Positions 8,774 to 17,660 of a DNA stretch of 64,000 nucleotides are shown piece after piece. This DNA is from an uncultured Collinsella sp. Its GTDB lineage: Bacteria; Actinomycetota; Coriobacteriia; Coriobacteriales; Coriobacteriaceae. Below the pieces are notes generated by a model. That model had not been told where the DNA came from and ran no database searches. It saw only the letters and a list, made by a program, of their open reading frames with translations. The stretch is from positions 1-64,000 of the forward strand of contig UQPF01000008.1 in the NCBI GenBank assembly GCA_900542905.1. Reading direction: 5' to 3'. Each line of letters opens with the position of its first letter. Position 1 is the first letter of the stretch. The position numbers and the translations under genes are program-made.

Positions 8774-11605
8774 CTACTCCCCCAGCAGCGCTTTCTCCGG
8801 CGTGATCGGCAGCGAGCGGACCTGGTGGCCGGTGGCGTGTGCGACGGCCGAGGCCACGGCGGCGAGCGGCGTGTTGATGACGACCTCGCCGATCGACTTG
8901 GCACCAAACGGGCCCGTCGGCTCGTAGCTCGGCTCAAAGGCCGCGCGAATGCTGCCGATATCCAGGCGCGTGGGCAGCTTGTAGCTCATAAAGTTGCCGG
9001 TGCGCAGGCGGCCGCGGTCATCATGCTCAACAATCTCGTAGAGCGCGTGGCCGATACCCTGGGCAATGCCGCCCTCGGCCTGGACGCGCGCGAGCGCCTC
9101 GTTGATCACGGTGCCGCAGTCGACGGCAGCCGCGTAGTCCACAACAGTCACCTTGCCGGTGGCCTTGTCGACATCGACCTCGGCAATGCCGGCCATAAAC
9201 GGCGGAGGCGAAACGGGCAGGCAGGCAGAGGCATGCGAGGTCAGCGCGTCGCCGCCCTCGATGTTCTTGACACACAGGTTGGCAAAGTCGCGCAGCGTGA
9301 GATAGCGGCCGCGCTCGCGCGCAGCGCGCTCGTCGGACAGGCGCACGTACTGGCCGTCGAAGACCACGTCGGCGGCGTCAACGTCCCACATCTGGGCGGC
9401 CTTGGCGCAGATCTTCTCCCGCAGCTCGGCCGCGGCGTTCTTGGCTGCCAGACCCGTCACATACGTGCCCGAGCTCGCGTACGAGCCGGCGTCGAACGGC
9501 GACACATCGGTGTCCACGCCGCGCACCACGATCAGCGAGCTCTCTACGCCCAGCTCCTCGGCGGCAATCTGCGCCAGGATCGTGTCAACGCCCATGCCGT
9601 TATCGGTGGCGCCGGTGCCGATGGAAATGAAACCATCCTCTTCCAGGCGCATGTCGATGCCGGCGATATCCACGTTGGAAATGCCCGATCCCTGCATGGT
9701 GAGCGCGCAGCCCAAGGCGCGCACGCGGTCGCCCAGGTCCACGGCAAGCGGCTTGTCGCGCCAACCGATCATGTCCATCGCGCGCAGCAGGCAGCGGTCG
9801 AGAGCGCAGGCGTTGAGCTTCTCGTTGTAGTACTGCGGCATGACCTCGCCCTCGCGCACGATGTTCTTAAGGCGCAGGTCGGCGGGGTCCATGTGCAGCA
9901 TGTCGGCGAGCTCGTTGACGGCGCTCTCCACGGCAAACTGGCCCTGGGTGGCACCGTAGCCGCGATACGCGCCGCCACGGTTGGTGTTGGTGTAGACGGC
10001 GTCCCAGCTAAAGCGGCTCGCCTTCACATGGTTGTAGATGGGCAGGCTCTTGTGGCCCGAGAGGCCGATCGTAGTGGTGGCGTGCTCGCCGTACGCGCCC
10101 GCATTGGACAGCGTATGCAGATCGATGGCCGTGATGGTGCCGTCGTTCATGGCGCCCAGCTTAACGGTCATCTGCATCTGGTGGCGCGAGTTGCCCGCAG
10201 TGATGGTCTCCTCACGGGTGTAGCAGCAATAGCTCGGACGGCCAGTCTGCTGGGTCACGAACGCAACGAAGATCTCGCAGCAGCCCGTCTGCTTGGAGCC
10301 AAAGCCGCCGCCGATGCGCGGCTTAATAACCTGCACCTGCGACTGCGGAATGTCGAGCGACTGCGCGACCATGCGGCGCACGTGGAAGGGCACCTGCGTA
10401 GAGGTGGTCACCGAGATACGCCCGAACGCATCGGTCGTCGCAAAGGCACGGAAGGTTTCCATGGGCGCGGTCTGCGTGGCCTGGCTGGTGTAAGTGCGCT
10501 CAAAGACGATGTCGCTCTGGGCGAACGCCTCGTCCAGATCGCCATAATCGCTGGTACCGCTGCACACCAGGTTGCGGGACACGTCGCCGCCCTGCGGGAA
10601 CATAAAGGTCACGTCGCCCTCGGGGTGGACCACGATGTCGTTATCGAGTGCCTGGGTAAAGTCGAGCAACGGCTCGAGCACCTCATAGTCGACCTTGATG
10701 AGCTTGAGCGCCTTGTCGGCGGCCTCCTCGGTCTCGGCGGCGACGATCGCCACCTCCTCGTTTTGATAGCGCACGAGGTTCTCGAGAATCAAGCGGTCGT
10801 AGGGACTCGGCTGCGGATAGCTCTGGCCGGCAATGGTAAAGCGGCGTTTGGGCACGTCCTCGTAGGTGTAGACGCCCACGACGCCCGGCACCTTCAGGGC
10901 GCGCGAGGTGTCGATGGAGCGGATCTTGGCGCGGGCATAGGGGCTGCGCTTGAGTTTGACGATGAGCGCGCCGGCGGGCACCATATCGCCCGTGTAGACG
11001 GGACGGCCCTCGAGCAGGGCCTTCGAGTCCTTCTTGGGCTGCTTGTGGGTGATCTGCTTGTAGGTGACGCCGTCGCAGCTGGTGTCGTTGACCGGCAGCT
11101 CGGGCATCTCAAAGCCCACCTGTACGCCAGACTCGTTGAGGAAGCGGACGATGGCGCGCAGTTGGCTCTCGTAGCCGCTGCAACGGCACAGGTTACCGGC
11201 GAGCTGGCGCGAGAGTTCCTCGCGCGTGGCGACGAGGCTCGGGTCCTCCTTGGCGGCGCGGGCGAGCGCCAGCACGTTCATGATGAGGCCGGGGGCGCAA
11301 AAACCGCACTGCTCGGCGCCCTCGGCAGCCATAGCGCGGGCGAGCGCCTCGGACTCGGCCTTGAGGCCCTCGAGGGTGGTGATGGAGCGGCCCTCTACGC
11401 GCGCAGCGAGAACCGAGCAGCTCAGCACCGGGTCGCCGTCGAGCCACACCGTGCACAGACCGCAGTTGGTGGTCTCGCAGGCGCAGCGCACCGACGCGCA
11501 ACCCTGCTCGCGCAGCAGCGCAAAGAGCATGGTGTCGGGGGCAATCTGAACCTTGACCTTACGGCCGTTGAGCGTAAAGGAAAGATCGATGAGTTTGGCA
11601 GCCAT
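8774..11605 (-). CDS. XdhD-type molybdenum hydroxylase, fused [2Fe-2S] and Moco subunit
   Basis: Xanthine-oxidase-family protein of 943 aa with two parts fused. Residues 1-170 are the iron-sulfur region, with a plant-ferredoxin-like cluster (NCGLCTV) and a helical cluster (CGFCAPG, GNLCRCSGY). The rest binds molybdopterin (GGGFGSK; catalytic-type Glu in SIGEVVINTP). Length and layout match E. coli XdhD (YgfN) and the 'selenium-dependent' Mo hydroxylases rather than split xanthine dehydrogenases. It would hydroxylate a purine or other heterocycle, passing electrons to the FAD subunit encoded upstream; substrate cannot be read from sequence. The start ATG overlaps the upstream stop as TAATG. 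The selenium-carrier and SelD genes in the window make a labile-Se cofactor plausible (inference). Confidence 0.85.
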   Translation of the reverse strand: MAAKLIDLSFTLNGRKVKVQIAPDTMLFALLREQGCASVRCACETTNCGLCTVWLDGDPVLSCSVLAARVEGRSITTLEGLKAESEALARAMAAEGAEQCGFCAPGLIMNVLALARAAKEDPSLVATREELSRQLAGNLCRCSGYESQLRAIVRFLNESGVQVGFEMPELPVNDTSCDGVTYKQITHKQPKKDSKALLEGRPVYTGDMVPAGALIVKLKRSPYARAKIRSIDTSRALKVPGVVGVYTYEDVPKRRFTIAGQSYPQPSPYDRLILENLVRYQNEEVAIVAAETEEAADKALKLIKVDYEVLEPLLDFTQALDNDIVVHPEGDVTFMFPQGGDVSRNLVCSGTSDYGDLDEAFAQSDIVFERTYTSQATQTAPMETFRAFATTDAFGRISVTTSTQVPFHVRRMVAQSLDIPQSQVQVIKPRIGGGFGSKQTGCCEIFVAFVTQQTGRPSYCCYTREETITAGNSRHQMQMTVKLGAMNDGTITAIDLHTLSNAGAYGEHATTTIGLSGHKSLPIYNHVKASRFSWDAVYTNTNRGGAYRGYGATQGQFAVESAVNELADMLHMDPADLRLKNIVREGEVMPQYYNEKLNACALDRCLLRAMDMIGWRDKPLAVDLGDRVRALGCALTMQGSGISNVDIAGIDMRLEEDGFISIGTGATDNGMGVDTILAQIAAEELGVESSLIVVRGVDTDVSPFDAGSYASSGTYVTGLAAKNAAAELREKICAKAAQMWDVDAADVVFDGQYVRLSDERAARERGRYLTLRDFANLCVKNIEGGDALTSHASACLPVSPPPFMAGIAEVDVDKATGKVTVVDYAAAVDCGTVINEALARVQAEGGIAQGIGHALYEIVEHDDRGRLRTGNFMSYKLPTRLDIGSIRAAFEPSYEPTGPFGAKSIGEVVINTPLAAVASAVAHATGHQVRSLPITPEKALLGE

Positions 11606-12519
11606 TAGCGCACCTCGCTAGAATCGACGCCGGGCACGCGGCGGCAGGAATACTCGTCCGTGGCAAACTTAGGGATCCGCACGGTCTCGAGCTCGCGGGC
11701 AAGCGCGGCCGAAAGCTCGATACCGGCGGCGCGGCGCACGGCCTGGACGGCAAGCGGAGCCGAGATGCGGCGGCGGTAGTCGGCCGAGCCCCAGAGGTTA
11801 GTGCCGTAGCTCAGCGCGCGTACGGACGCGGCCAGGGCGCGCAGCTCGTCCTCGGAAGGCTGCTCGGCGGTAAGGCCACATGCCTCGCCCTGCAGCAGGG
11901 TCGCGCGCAGCGGGCGGGCGCCCACGGTGACATGCCAGGTGTTATCCCACCAGGCGGCGGTGACGTTGAGCGAGGGGAAGTCGGTCGCGGCCTTGCGCAC
12001 GGCCTCATAACTCGCACGGTAGTCGTGCTTGACGACCACGACGTGCTCGATCACGTCGCGCACGTAGCCCATCCGCACGAACTCCGCGAGCGACACGCGG
12101 CCGGCACCCGTCAGCTCAACGTACGAGTCGAGCGCGAGAAAGGCGGAGAGCACGTCCGAGAAGCCAAAGCGGCCGTAGATGCTGCCGCCCACCGTGGCGG
12201 TGTTGCGCAGCTGCACGCCCACGATGTCGTGGACGGCGAACTCGAAGACATTATTGACAAGCGCGTTGAGCCCGGCATGACGCTCGAGCTGGCGCAGGGT
12301 GCACATGGCACCGATGCGAAACTCGGTCTCGGTCTCCTCGATCTGATCGAGTCCACAGGCCGAAAGGTCAATCGCCGTCGCCACACGACGCGAACCCAGG
12401 CGCATCCAGATGCCGCCGCCCACAATCTTGTTGTTGCGGTTCTTCTGCAAGAGCTCATAGGCTTCGGCCGCGTTTCCAACACGGACGTAGGTACCGAACT
12501 TGAGCACGTTCTCCCCCAT
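11605..12519 (-). CDS. FAD-binding subunit of the molybdenum hydroxylase
   Basis: 304 aa, CO dehydrogenase/xanthine dehydrogenase FAD-binding fold (YgfM-like). The FAD loops appear as KIVGGGIWMRLG (about residues 32-43) and TVGGSIYGRFGFSDV near the middle, followed by the C-terminal subdomain ending in a GVDSSEVR tail. It passes electrons from the 2Fe-2S clusters of the partner encoded directly downstream (stop and start share a base). The ATG at 12519 has GAAGAG before it; a GTG at 12507 after GGGGGAG is an alternative. The gene follows a palindrome and the gdhA terminator, so it probably starts its own transcript. Confidence 0.85.
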   Translation of the reverse strand: MGENVLKFGTYVRVGNAAEAYELLQKNRNNKIVGGGIWMRLGSRRVATAIDLSACGLDQIEETETEFRIGAMCTLRQLERHAGLNALVNNVFEFAVHDIVGVQLRNTATVGGSIYGRFGFSDVLSAFLALDSYVELTGAGRVSLAEFVRMGYVRDVIEHVVVVKHDYRASYEAVRKAATDFPSLNVTAAWWDNTWHVTVGARPLRATLLQGEACGLTAEQPSEDELRALAASVRALSYGTNLWGSADYRRRISAPLAVQAVRRAAGIELSAALARELETVRIPKFATDEYSCRRVPGVDSSEVR

Positions 12520-12600
12520 CTCTTCACTTGTCCAGTACTTTTAAGTGTACCAAACGAGGGGCCGCACACCGTTTTAGGACAAAATCCACCCACCCATCCA

Positions 12601-12671
12601 TAACTTGCGGTGATATACGGACTGATTAGCCGTTCTGGAACGCAAAACAATCCGTATTCCACCGCAAGTTA
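12601..12671. repeat. 71-bp palindrome, family 1 (copy 2)
   Basis: Ends TAACTTGCGGTG and CACCGCAAGTTA. Relative to the other copies the base after the leading A is changed from G to C, and the right arm carries the matching change, so pairing is kept. Inner arms contain ATACGGA/TCCGTAT. It lies between gdhA and the Mo-hydroxylase FAD gene, 24 bases beyond the gdhA terminator. Confidence 0.8.
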
Positions 12672-12694
12672 TGAGGAGTCCTCCGGGATAGAAA

Positions 12695-12723
12695 AGGCTC
12701 CCAGCCAAGATGACTGGGAGCCT
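12695..12723 (-). terminator. Intrinsic terminator of gdhA
   Basis: AGGCTCCCAG and CTGGGAGCCT form a perfect 10-bp stem; on the minus strand it is followed by TTTTCTATC. It begins 25 bases past the gdhA stop. Confidence 0.85.
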
Positions 12724-12748
12724 CATCAGTTGCTATGTCGAGCTGGAT

Positions 12749-14104
12749 TTAGCAGACGCCCTGGGCGAGCATGGCGTCGGCGACCTTCAGGAAGCCGGCG
12801 ATGTTGGCGCCCATGACAAAGTTGCCCTCCTGGCCATACTCCTTGGCGGTGTCGTCCACGTTGTGGAACATGCCGCGCATGAGCTGCTCGAGCTTGCCGT
12901 CAACCTCCTCGAAGGTCCAGGACAGGTGCTCGGCGTTCTGGCTCATCTCCAGGCCAGACACGAGCACGCCGCCGGCGTTGGCAGCCTTACCGGGCATAAA
13001 GGCGACGCCGTTCTCCTGGAAGTAGGTCGTGGCCTCGATGGTCGTGGGCATGTTTGCGCCCTCGCCGACCACCTTGCAGCCGTTGGCGACGAGCGCCTGG
13101 GCGTCCTCGAGCAGCAGCGTGTTCTCGCGAGCACAGGGCAGCGCGATGTCGCAGGGCAGCTGCCACACACCGCGGCCGTCGCCCTCGTGCCACACGGCGT
13201 TGGGCTTCTCGTCAACGTACATGGCGAGCGTGACGCCCTTGTCGTGGCCGGAGCGCTTCTTGTTGTAGACGTGCTCGAGCACAGAGTAGTCGATGCCGTC
13301 GGGATCCTCGACCCAGCCGTGGGTATCGGAGCAGGCCAGCACCTTGCCGCCGAGCTGCGCGACCTTCTGGACGGCGTAGATGGCGACGTTGCCGGAACCG
13401 TGAACGACGACGTTCTTGCCCTCGAAGGAATCGCCGCGGCTCTTGAGGTACTCGTCCACAAAGTAGACCAGGCCGTAGCCGGTGGCCTCGGTACGGGCGA
13501 GCGAGCCGCCAAAGGAGAGGCCCTTGCCGGTGAGGACGCCGGTCCACTCGTTGGTCAGGCGCTTGTACTGACCGAACAGGTAGGCAACCTCGCGGCCGCC
13601 AACGCCCAGGTCGCCGGCGGGAACGTCGGTGTTGGGGCCGATGTGGCGATAGAGCTCGGTCATGAAGGACTGGCAGAAGTGCATGATCTCGTTGTTGGAC
13701 TTGCCCTTGGGGTCAAAGTCGGAGCCGCCCTTGCCGCCGCCCATGGGAAGGGTGGTCAGGCTGTTCTTGAGGATCTGCTCCAGGCCCAGGAACTTAAGCA
13801 TGCCCAGGGTGACCGTCGGGTTAAAGCGCAGGCCGCCCTTGTAGGGTCCAATGGCAGAGTTGAACTCGACGCGGTAGCCGCGGTTGACCTGGACCTTGCC
13901 CTGGTCGTCGACCCAGGGAACACGGAACATGACGATGCGCTCGGGCTCGACGAGGCGCTCAAGCAGGGCGGCCTCCTCGTACTCGGGGTGGGCGTCGAGC
14001 GCCGGCTGGATGGTGCCGAGGATCTCGGTCGCGGCCTGGATGAACTCAGGCTGCTCGGGATAGCGGGCCTTGAGCTCGTCGAGAACTTTCTGCGTGTAGC
14101 TCAT
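12749..14104 (-). CDS. gdhA: Glutamate dehydrogenase (NADP-type, hexameric)
   Basis: 451 aa, the length of the bacterial hexameric enzyme. It interconverts 2-oxoglutarate plus ammonia and glutamate. Visible signatures are RVEFNSAIGPYKGGLRF (substrate-binding), PMGGGKGGSDFDPKGKS with the catalytic Lys, PAGDLGVGGREV, and a Rossmann loop VVHGSGNVA in the C-terminal half. Cofactor use is inferred from family. It has its own terminator downstream and a 257-base upstream gap, so it is probably monocistronic. Confidence 0.95.
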   Translation of the reverse strand: MSYTQKVLDELKARYPEQPEFIQAATEILGTIQPALDAHPEYEEAALLERLVEPERIVMFRVPWVDDQGKVQVNRGYRVEFNSAIGPYKGGLRFNPTVTLGMLKFLGLEQILKNSLTTLPMGGGKGGSDFDPKGKSNNEIMHFCQSFMTELYRHIGPNTDVPAGDLGVGGREVAYLFGQYKRLTNEWTGVLTGKGLSFGGSLARTEATGYGLVYFVDEYLKSRGDSFEGKNVVVHGSGNVAIYAVQKVAQLGGKVLACSDTHGWVEDPDGIDYSVLEHVYNKKRSGHDKGVTLAMYVDEKPNAVWHEGDGRGVWQLPCDIALPCARENTLLLEDAQALVANGCKVVGEGANMPTTIEATTYFQENGVAFMPGKAANAGGVLVSGLEMSQNAEHLSWTFEEVDGKLEQLMRGMFHNVDDTAKEYGQEGNFVMGANIAGFLKVADAMLAQGVC

Positions 14105-14319
14105 GCTTCCTCCAATGATGGGAAACGAAAAATGTCGGTCGCGGCACCCTATGCACCGCGAACTTTATCGAGTATGGATAATATCGCACTGTTGCAGCAA
14201 AGTTTCGCATAAGCCGACGAGCAGATGTTTCGTTTTGATTACGATGCAGGTAGAAGCGTTTTTAAGCACCAGACGTGCAAAACCCGTGTTTCAAACCTGT
14301 TTCGTCTACGTGTTCCAAA

Positions 14320-14352
14320 CCACCACATTGAGGGCAGGCACCTTTGTGGTGG
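14320..14352 (-). terminator. Probable terminator after the Cys-rich DUF3343 gene
   Basis: CCACCACA pairs with TGTGGTGG over a 17-base loop; on the minus strand the stem is followed by TTTGGAAC, a weak U-run. It lies 10 bases after the DUF3343 stop, upstream of gdhA. Confidence 0.45.
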
Positions 14353-14361
14353 TGCTGGCGG

Positions 14362-14757
14362 TTAGAGGACGAGCTGATGATAGTCGGCGGGGGTTATGCG
14401 GCCTTCGGTGGCAGCGCGGAAGGCGGCGAGCGCATCGCCCGAGAACGGCATGGCCCAGCACAGGCCGCAGCCGGCGGTGATGGAGCCGGGCAGCGGCATG
14501 ATGCGCCCGGGCACACCGGCGGCAAGGCACAGCTGCTCGCATTCCATCACATCGAAGGTACTGTCGAACGATACGATGATCTTGCGCTCGCGATCGGGGG
14601 CATCACTGGACGGGCCTTCGCGGTGTGCCTCACGATACGCCGCGGCGGCCGCTTCCTCTTCCGCGGTATGTCCACAGCCACCGCAACCGCAGGTACAGGG
14701 TTCGGACCCGCCGCAAGTGCAAGGCTCTCCCGTGTCGGGGCAAATATCGTGAGACAT
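14362..14757 (-). CDS. Se/S-carrier-like DUF3343 protein with Cys-rich N-terminus
   Basis: 131 aa. The last 75 residues are a DUF3343 domain (Pfam calls it putative Se/S carrier-like), matching the 83-aa protein at 41148: a VSFDSTFDVMECEQLC start, Gly-Arg-x-Met-Pro-x-Pro, and the conserved AGCGL (Cys97) here extended to CGLC. The first 30 residues carry seven cysteines (6, 13, 15, 21, 23, 25, 28), a likely metal- or chalcogen-binding tail that the sister gene lacks. Start chosen for GGGAGA 5 bases upstream. It follows mobA by 15 bases, so the two are probably co-transcribed; a role in moving Se or S to a molybdenum cofactor is an inference. Confidence 0.75.
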   Translation of the reverse strand: MSHDICPDTGEPCTCGGSEPCTCGCGGCGHTAEEEAAAAAYREAHREGPSSDAPDRERKIIVSFDSTFDVMECEQLCLAAGVPGRIMPLPGSITAGCGLCWAMPFSGDALAAFRAATEGRITPADYHQLVL

Positions 14758-14772
14758 GGCATCTCCCATCGT

Positions 14773-15405
14773 CTAGGCGAGTAACTCGGCCGCCGCAAAC
14801 TCCTCGGGCGTATTGACGTTCTCGAAGCAGAGCGTCGAGCCCGCGGCCTTAACAATCTGCGGCTCATCCATATAACCAGCCTGAACGCGATTGATCAGGC
14901 AGCGAATGCGCTGGCGGTCGCAGGCGAGCAGCTCGTGGGCAACCGGCGCACACGCGTCACAGCGCCAGACGGCGCAAAGCGGCTCAATCCCCCGCTCCTC
15001 GCGCGGCACGCACACATCGAGCGCCTCGGCCTCAACACGATCGGCAAGCGCGCCGATCAGTTCCGGCGAGACAAACGGCATGTCGCAGGCGACGATCGCC
15101 ACGAGCGGCAATCGGGCCGCGGCCAACGAGCTCGCGATGCCGCGCATGGCACCGGCGGGACCGTCGACGTCCATCACCACGCGGGGGCGCAGGCCATCAA
15201 ACATAAGTTCCTCAAGATAGGCAAGCTCGCTGGGACGCGAAGTCGTCACGACCAACTCGCCGGCAACTGGCGCCAGCCGACCCAGCACGCGCTCGATGAG
15301 AGGCTCGCCGCAAAACGCCATGCGCGCCTTATCGCAGCCCATACGCGACGACAACCCGCCCGCCTGGACGACGCAAGAAAGATCGGCACGTCTTACGGTA
15401 GTCAT
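14773..15405 (-). CDS. mobA: Molybdenum cofactor guanylyltransferase
   Basis: 210 aa nucleotidyltransferase that attaches GMP to molybdopterin to give MGD, needed by FdhF and other DMSO-reductase-family enzymes. The signature VVQAGGLSSRMGCDKARM (residues 13-30) is the MobA GTP-binding loop; VDGPAGAMRGIASSL and CDMPFVSPELI follow. The frame stays open upstream through the tRNA-Sec gene, but that part cannot be coding; the ATG at 15405 has GGAGG about 11 bases before it and gives the normal protein length. A C-terminal tail (EPQIVKAAGSTLCFENVNTPEE) is the usual family end. The Cys-rich DUF3343 gene follows. Confidence 0.9.
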   Translation of the reverse strand: MTTVRRADLSCVVQAGGLSSRMGCDKARMAFCGEPLIERVLGRLAPVAGELVVTTSRPSELAYLEELMFDGLRPRVVMDVDGPAGAMRGIASSLAAARLPLVAIVACDMPFVSPELIGALADRVEAEALDVCVPREERGIEPLCAVWRCDACAPVAHELLACDRQRIRCLINRVQAGYMDEPQIVKAAGSTLCFENVNTPEEFAAAELLA

Positions 15406-15559
15406 ACGGCAAACCACCTCCATCGGCATGCTCGAAACCCGGTGCACGAAGCTAAATACAGCCGCCGAAATAGCGACACTACGAAAAGCTCGCGCAAAAA
15501 CAAAACAGCGCCTTTGCGGCACGCAGCAAGACCGCGAGCACAAAAGCGCTGGTAGCGTA

Positions 15560-15656
15560 TGGCGGGAACGTATGTGAATCGAACACATCCAAGACGTTTT
15601 GCACGCCTCGCAACGGTTTTGAGGACCGCGGAGCCCACCGGAGCCCATCCGTTCCC
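15560..15656 (-). tRNA. selC: Selenocysteine tRNA (anticodon UCA)
   Basis: 97 bases including encoded CCA. Acceptor GGGAACG pairs with CGTTCCC, with an eighth G-A position; the D-region GGGCTCC..GGTGGGCTCC forms the long D stem typical of tRNA-Sec; GGTCCTCAAAACC gives anticodon UCA; the long extra arm and T-loop TTCGATT between ATGTG and CACAT follow. It lies 36 bases after selB, making a selA-selB-selC cluster. SelA converts the seryl form to Sec-tRNA and SelB carries it to UGA codons in fdhF and selD. Confidence 0.95.
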
Positions 15657-15692
15657 AAGTGCGCCGGTATTTTACCAAACAGAGCAGCCAAT

Positions 15693-17660
15693 CTAGCGCA
15701 GGGAGCGCAGGCCGCCGGCTTCCTTGTCGAGCACCGTAAAGCGCACGGCATCCAGGTGCTCCAAGATGCTGATGGCGCGCTTGCGCGACACACCTAAGGC
15801 CTCGCGCAGCACACTCGTGGTAGCAGCGCCACCAGCAGCCTCGATAGCGGCAGCGACGAGCTCACGCGCGCGGTCCTCAGCGGCTGCAGACAGGGCCACA
15901 TCGCGCTCGACCTTCACAATCGAGCGGTTGAGCGAAAGCTCGCGCAGGGCTCGCGTCATGGTGTCGCGATCGAGCTGCAACTGCTCGCCAACCTCGGGCA
16001 GCGTCGGCGCATCGAGGCCAGCTTCGTCCAGCAAGGAAACGATGCGCTCGCAGGCCTCGCGCACCACACGCGCCGCAGCGGCGGCGGAGTGTGGGTCGAA
16101 CACCTCAGCGCCCTCGGAGGCACACACGCCACGCGAGCAGCCCTCGGAAATCAGGGCTGCGGCAACATTATCGTCAGCGGTAGGCCACGCAGCATGGGCA
16201 ACGGCGCCGGGCGTAAAGCCCGTCTCCTTGGGAGCCGCCGCGTGCATGGCTGACAGGGTCGCCGCCAGTGCATCCATCGCGGCATCGAGCACCACGGCGT
16301 CCGCCAAGAGGTCCGCATCACCCACGGCAAGCTTGCGAACGGAGCCCTGCGCCACCAACCCGCGCAGTGCGGCATCGACCTCGCCGACTCCAAGATCCAA
16401 AGTCTCGGCAACATCAATCGCCGTAACCGGCAGCGTCTGCAACGCCAGCCAAGCGCCCACACTGCCCGCGATATCGCCGGACTCGAGCGCCGCGTACAGC
16501 GAACGCTCCCCTTCGGCAAGCTCGCGCGAGCGACGGCAGCGCGAAAGCAGCACGCGCCCGCCGCCGATAAGCATCACGGGCGAATAGGACAGCACCACGG
16601 CATGATCCCCGGCACGTAGCGGCAGCGAGTTTTCCAAGCGCACCTGAACAATACGGGTCTCGCCCACCGCCATGGGGGCCTCGCCCTCCATGAACATGAT
16701 GCGACCGACAACCTCGGCCGTACCCGCCATCACATGCACGCGCGCGCCCGACTCGAGCACGCGCGGCTTGGCACCCTCGCGGCCCAGGTAAGTGAACACC
16801 ATCATAAAGCGCATCGTCTGGCCAAAGCGACCCTGCACGCCGAGCATCTCTCCGCGATCGAGCGCGGCGACGGCATCGCCCACCAAGTTGAGCGCCACAC
16901 GCTGACCGGACAATGCCCGCGGCGTATCGCCATGCACCTGAATCCCGCGCACGCGACAGACCGTACGCGACGGCAGCGCGACGAGCTCTTCGCCCACCGC
17001 AACCGGCGCATCGTGCAGCGTTCCCGTCACGACGGTGCCGACACCCTTAATCGTAAAGCAGCGGTCGATGGGCAGACGCGGCGCGGCATCGCTCCGATCG
17101 GAACGGTCGCGGCAGGCGTCCCAGCAAGCGGCAACCTGCTCGTCGAGCACCGCAAGCAGCCCGTCGATCCCCGCGCCCGTCTTAGACGACACGGGCACAA
17201 TCGGCGCGCCCGCAAACACGGTACCCGACAAAAAGTCATCGACATCGAGCTCGGCAAGCTCGGTCATCTCGGCGTCGGCCAGGTCGCACATCGTCAGCGC
17301 CACCACCATATGCGTAACGCCCAGCAGCTCCAGCACATGCACGTGCTCGCGGGTCTGCGGCATTACACCCTCAACGGCAGAGACCACCAGCACGGCCACG
17401 TCGATGCCCGTGGCACCCTGCACCATAGCGCGCAAGTAATGCGCGTGGCCCGGCACGTCGACCAGGCCGACAATCTTGCCACTCGGCAGCGCCAGCTCGC
17501 CAAAGCCCAGCTCCACGGTCATACCGCGGCGGCGCTCAACCTCCAGACGGTCGGGATTCTTGCCGGTCAGCGCCTCGATCAGTGCCGACTTACCGTGGTC
17601 GACGTGGCCCGCCGTGCCAACGATAACGGGACACTCCACCAGCGCTTGAACCTCACTCAT
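15693..17660 (-). CDS. selB: Selenocysteine-specific elongation factor
   Basis: 655 aa. N-terminal GTPase with G1 loop GHVDHGKS (residues 18-25), G3 DVPGH and a TMCDLAD stretch, EF-Tu-like domains II/III, then a C-terminal run of winged-helix domains (roughly residues 390-655) that bind the SECIS hairpin in mRNA. It delivers Sec-tRNA to the ribosome at in-frame UGA. Its ATG overlaps the selA stop by ATGA, so the two are translationally coupled. Targets in the window are fdhF and selD. Confidence 0.96.
   Translation of the reverse strand: MSEVQALVECPVIVGTAGHVDHGKSALIEALTGKNPDRLEVERRRGMTVELGFGELALPSGKIVGLVDVPGHAHYLRAMVQGATGIDVAVLVVSAVEGVMPQTREHVHVLELLGVTHMVVALTMCDLADAEMTELAELDVDDFLSGTVFAGAPIVPVSSKTGAGIDGLLAVLDEQVAACWDACRDRSDRSDAAPRLPIDRCFTIKGVGTVVTGTLHDAPVAVGEELVALPSRTVCRVRGIQVHGDTPRALSGQRVALNLVGDAVAALDRGEMLGVQGRFGQTMRFMMVFTYLGREGAKPRVLESGARVHVMAGTAEVVGRIMFMEGEAPMAVGETRIVQVRLENSLPLRAGDHAVVLSYSPVMLIGGGRVLLSRCRRSRELAEGERSLYAALESGDIAGSVGAWLALQTLPVTAIDVAETLDLGVGEVDAALRGLVAQGSVRKLAVGDADLLADAVVLDAAMDALAATLSAMHAAAPKETGFTPGAVAHAAWPTADDNVAAALISEGCSRGVCASEGAEVFDPHSAAAAARVVREACERIVSLLDEAGLDAPTLPEVGEQLQLDRDTMTRALRELSLNRSIVKVERDVALSAAAEDRARELVAAAIEAAGGAATTSVLREALGVSRKRAISILEHLDAVRFTVLDKEAGGLRSLR

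Noticed and set aside
15406..15678. Long N-terminal extension of MobA through the selC region
   Set aside because: The DNA folds as tRNA-Sec and the GTP-binding loop lies right after the ATG at 15405.
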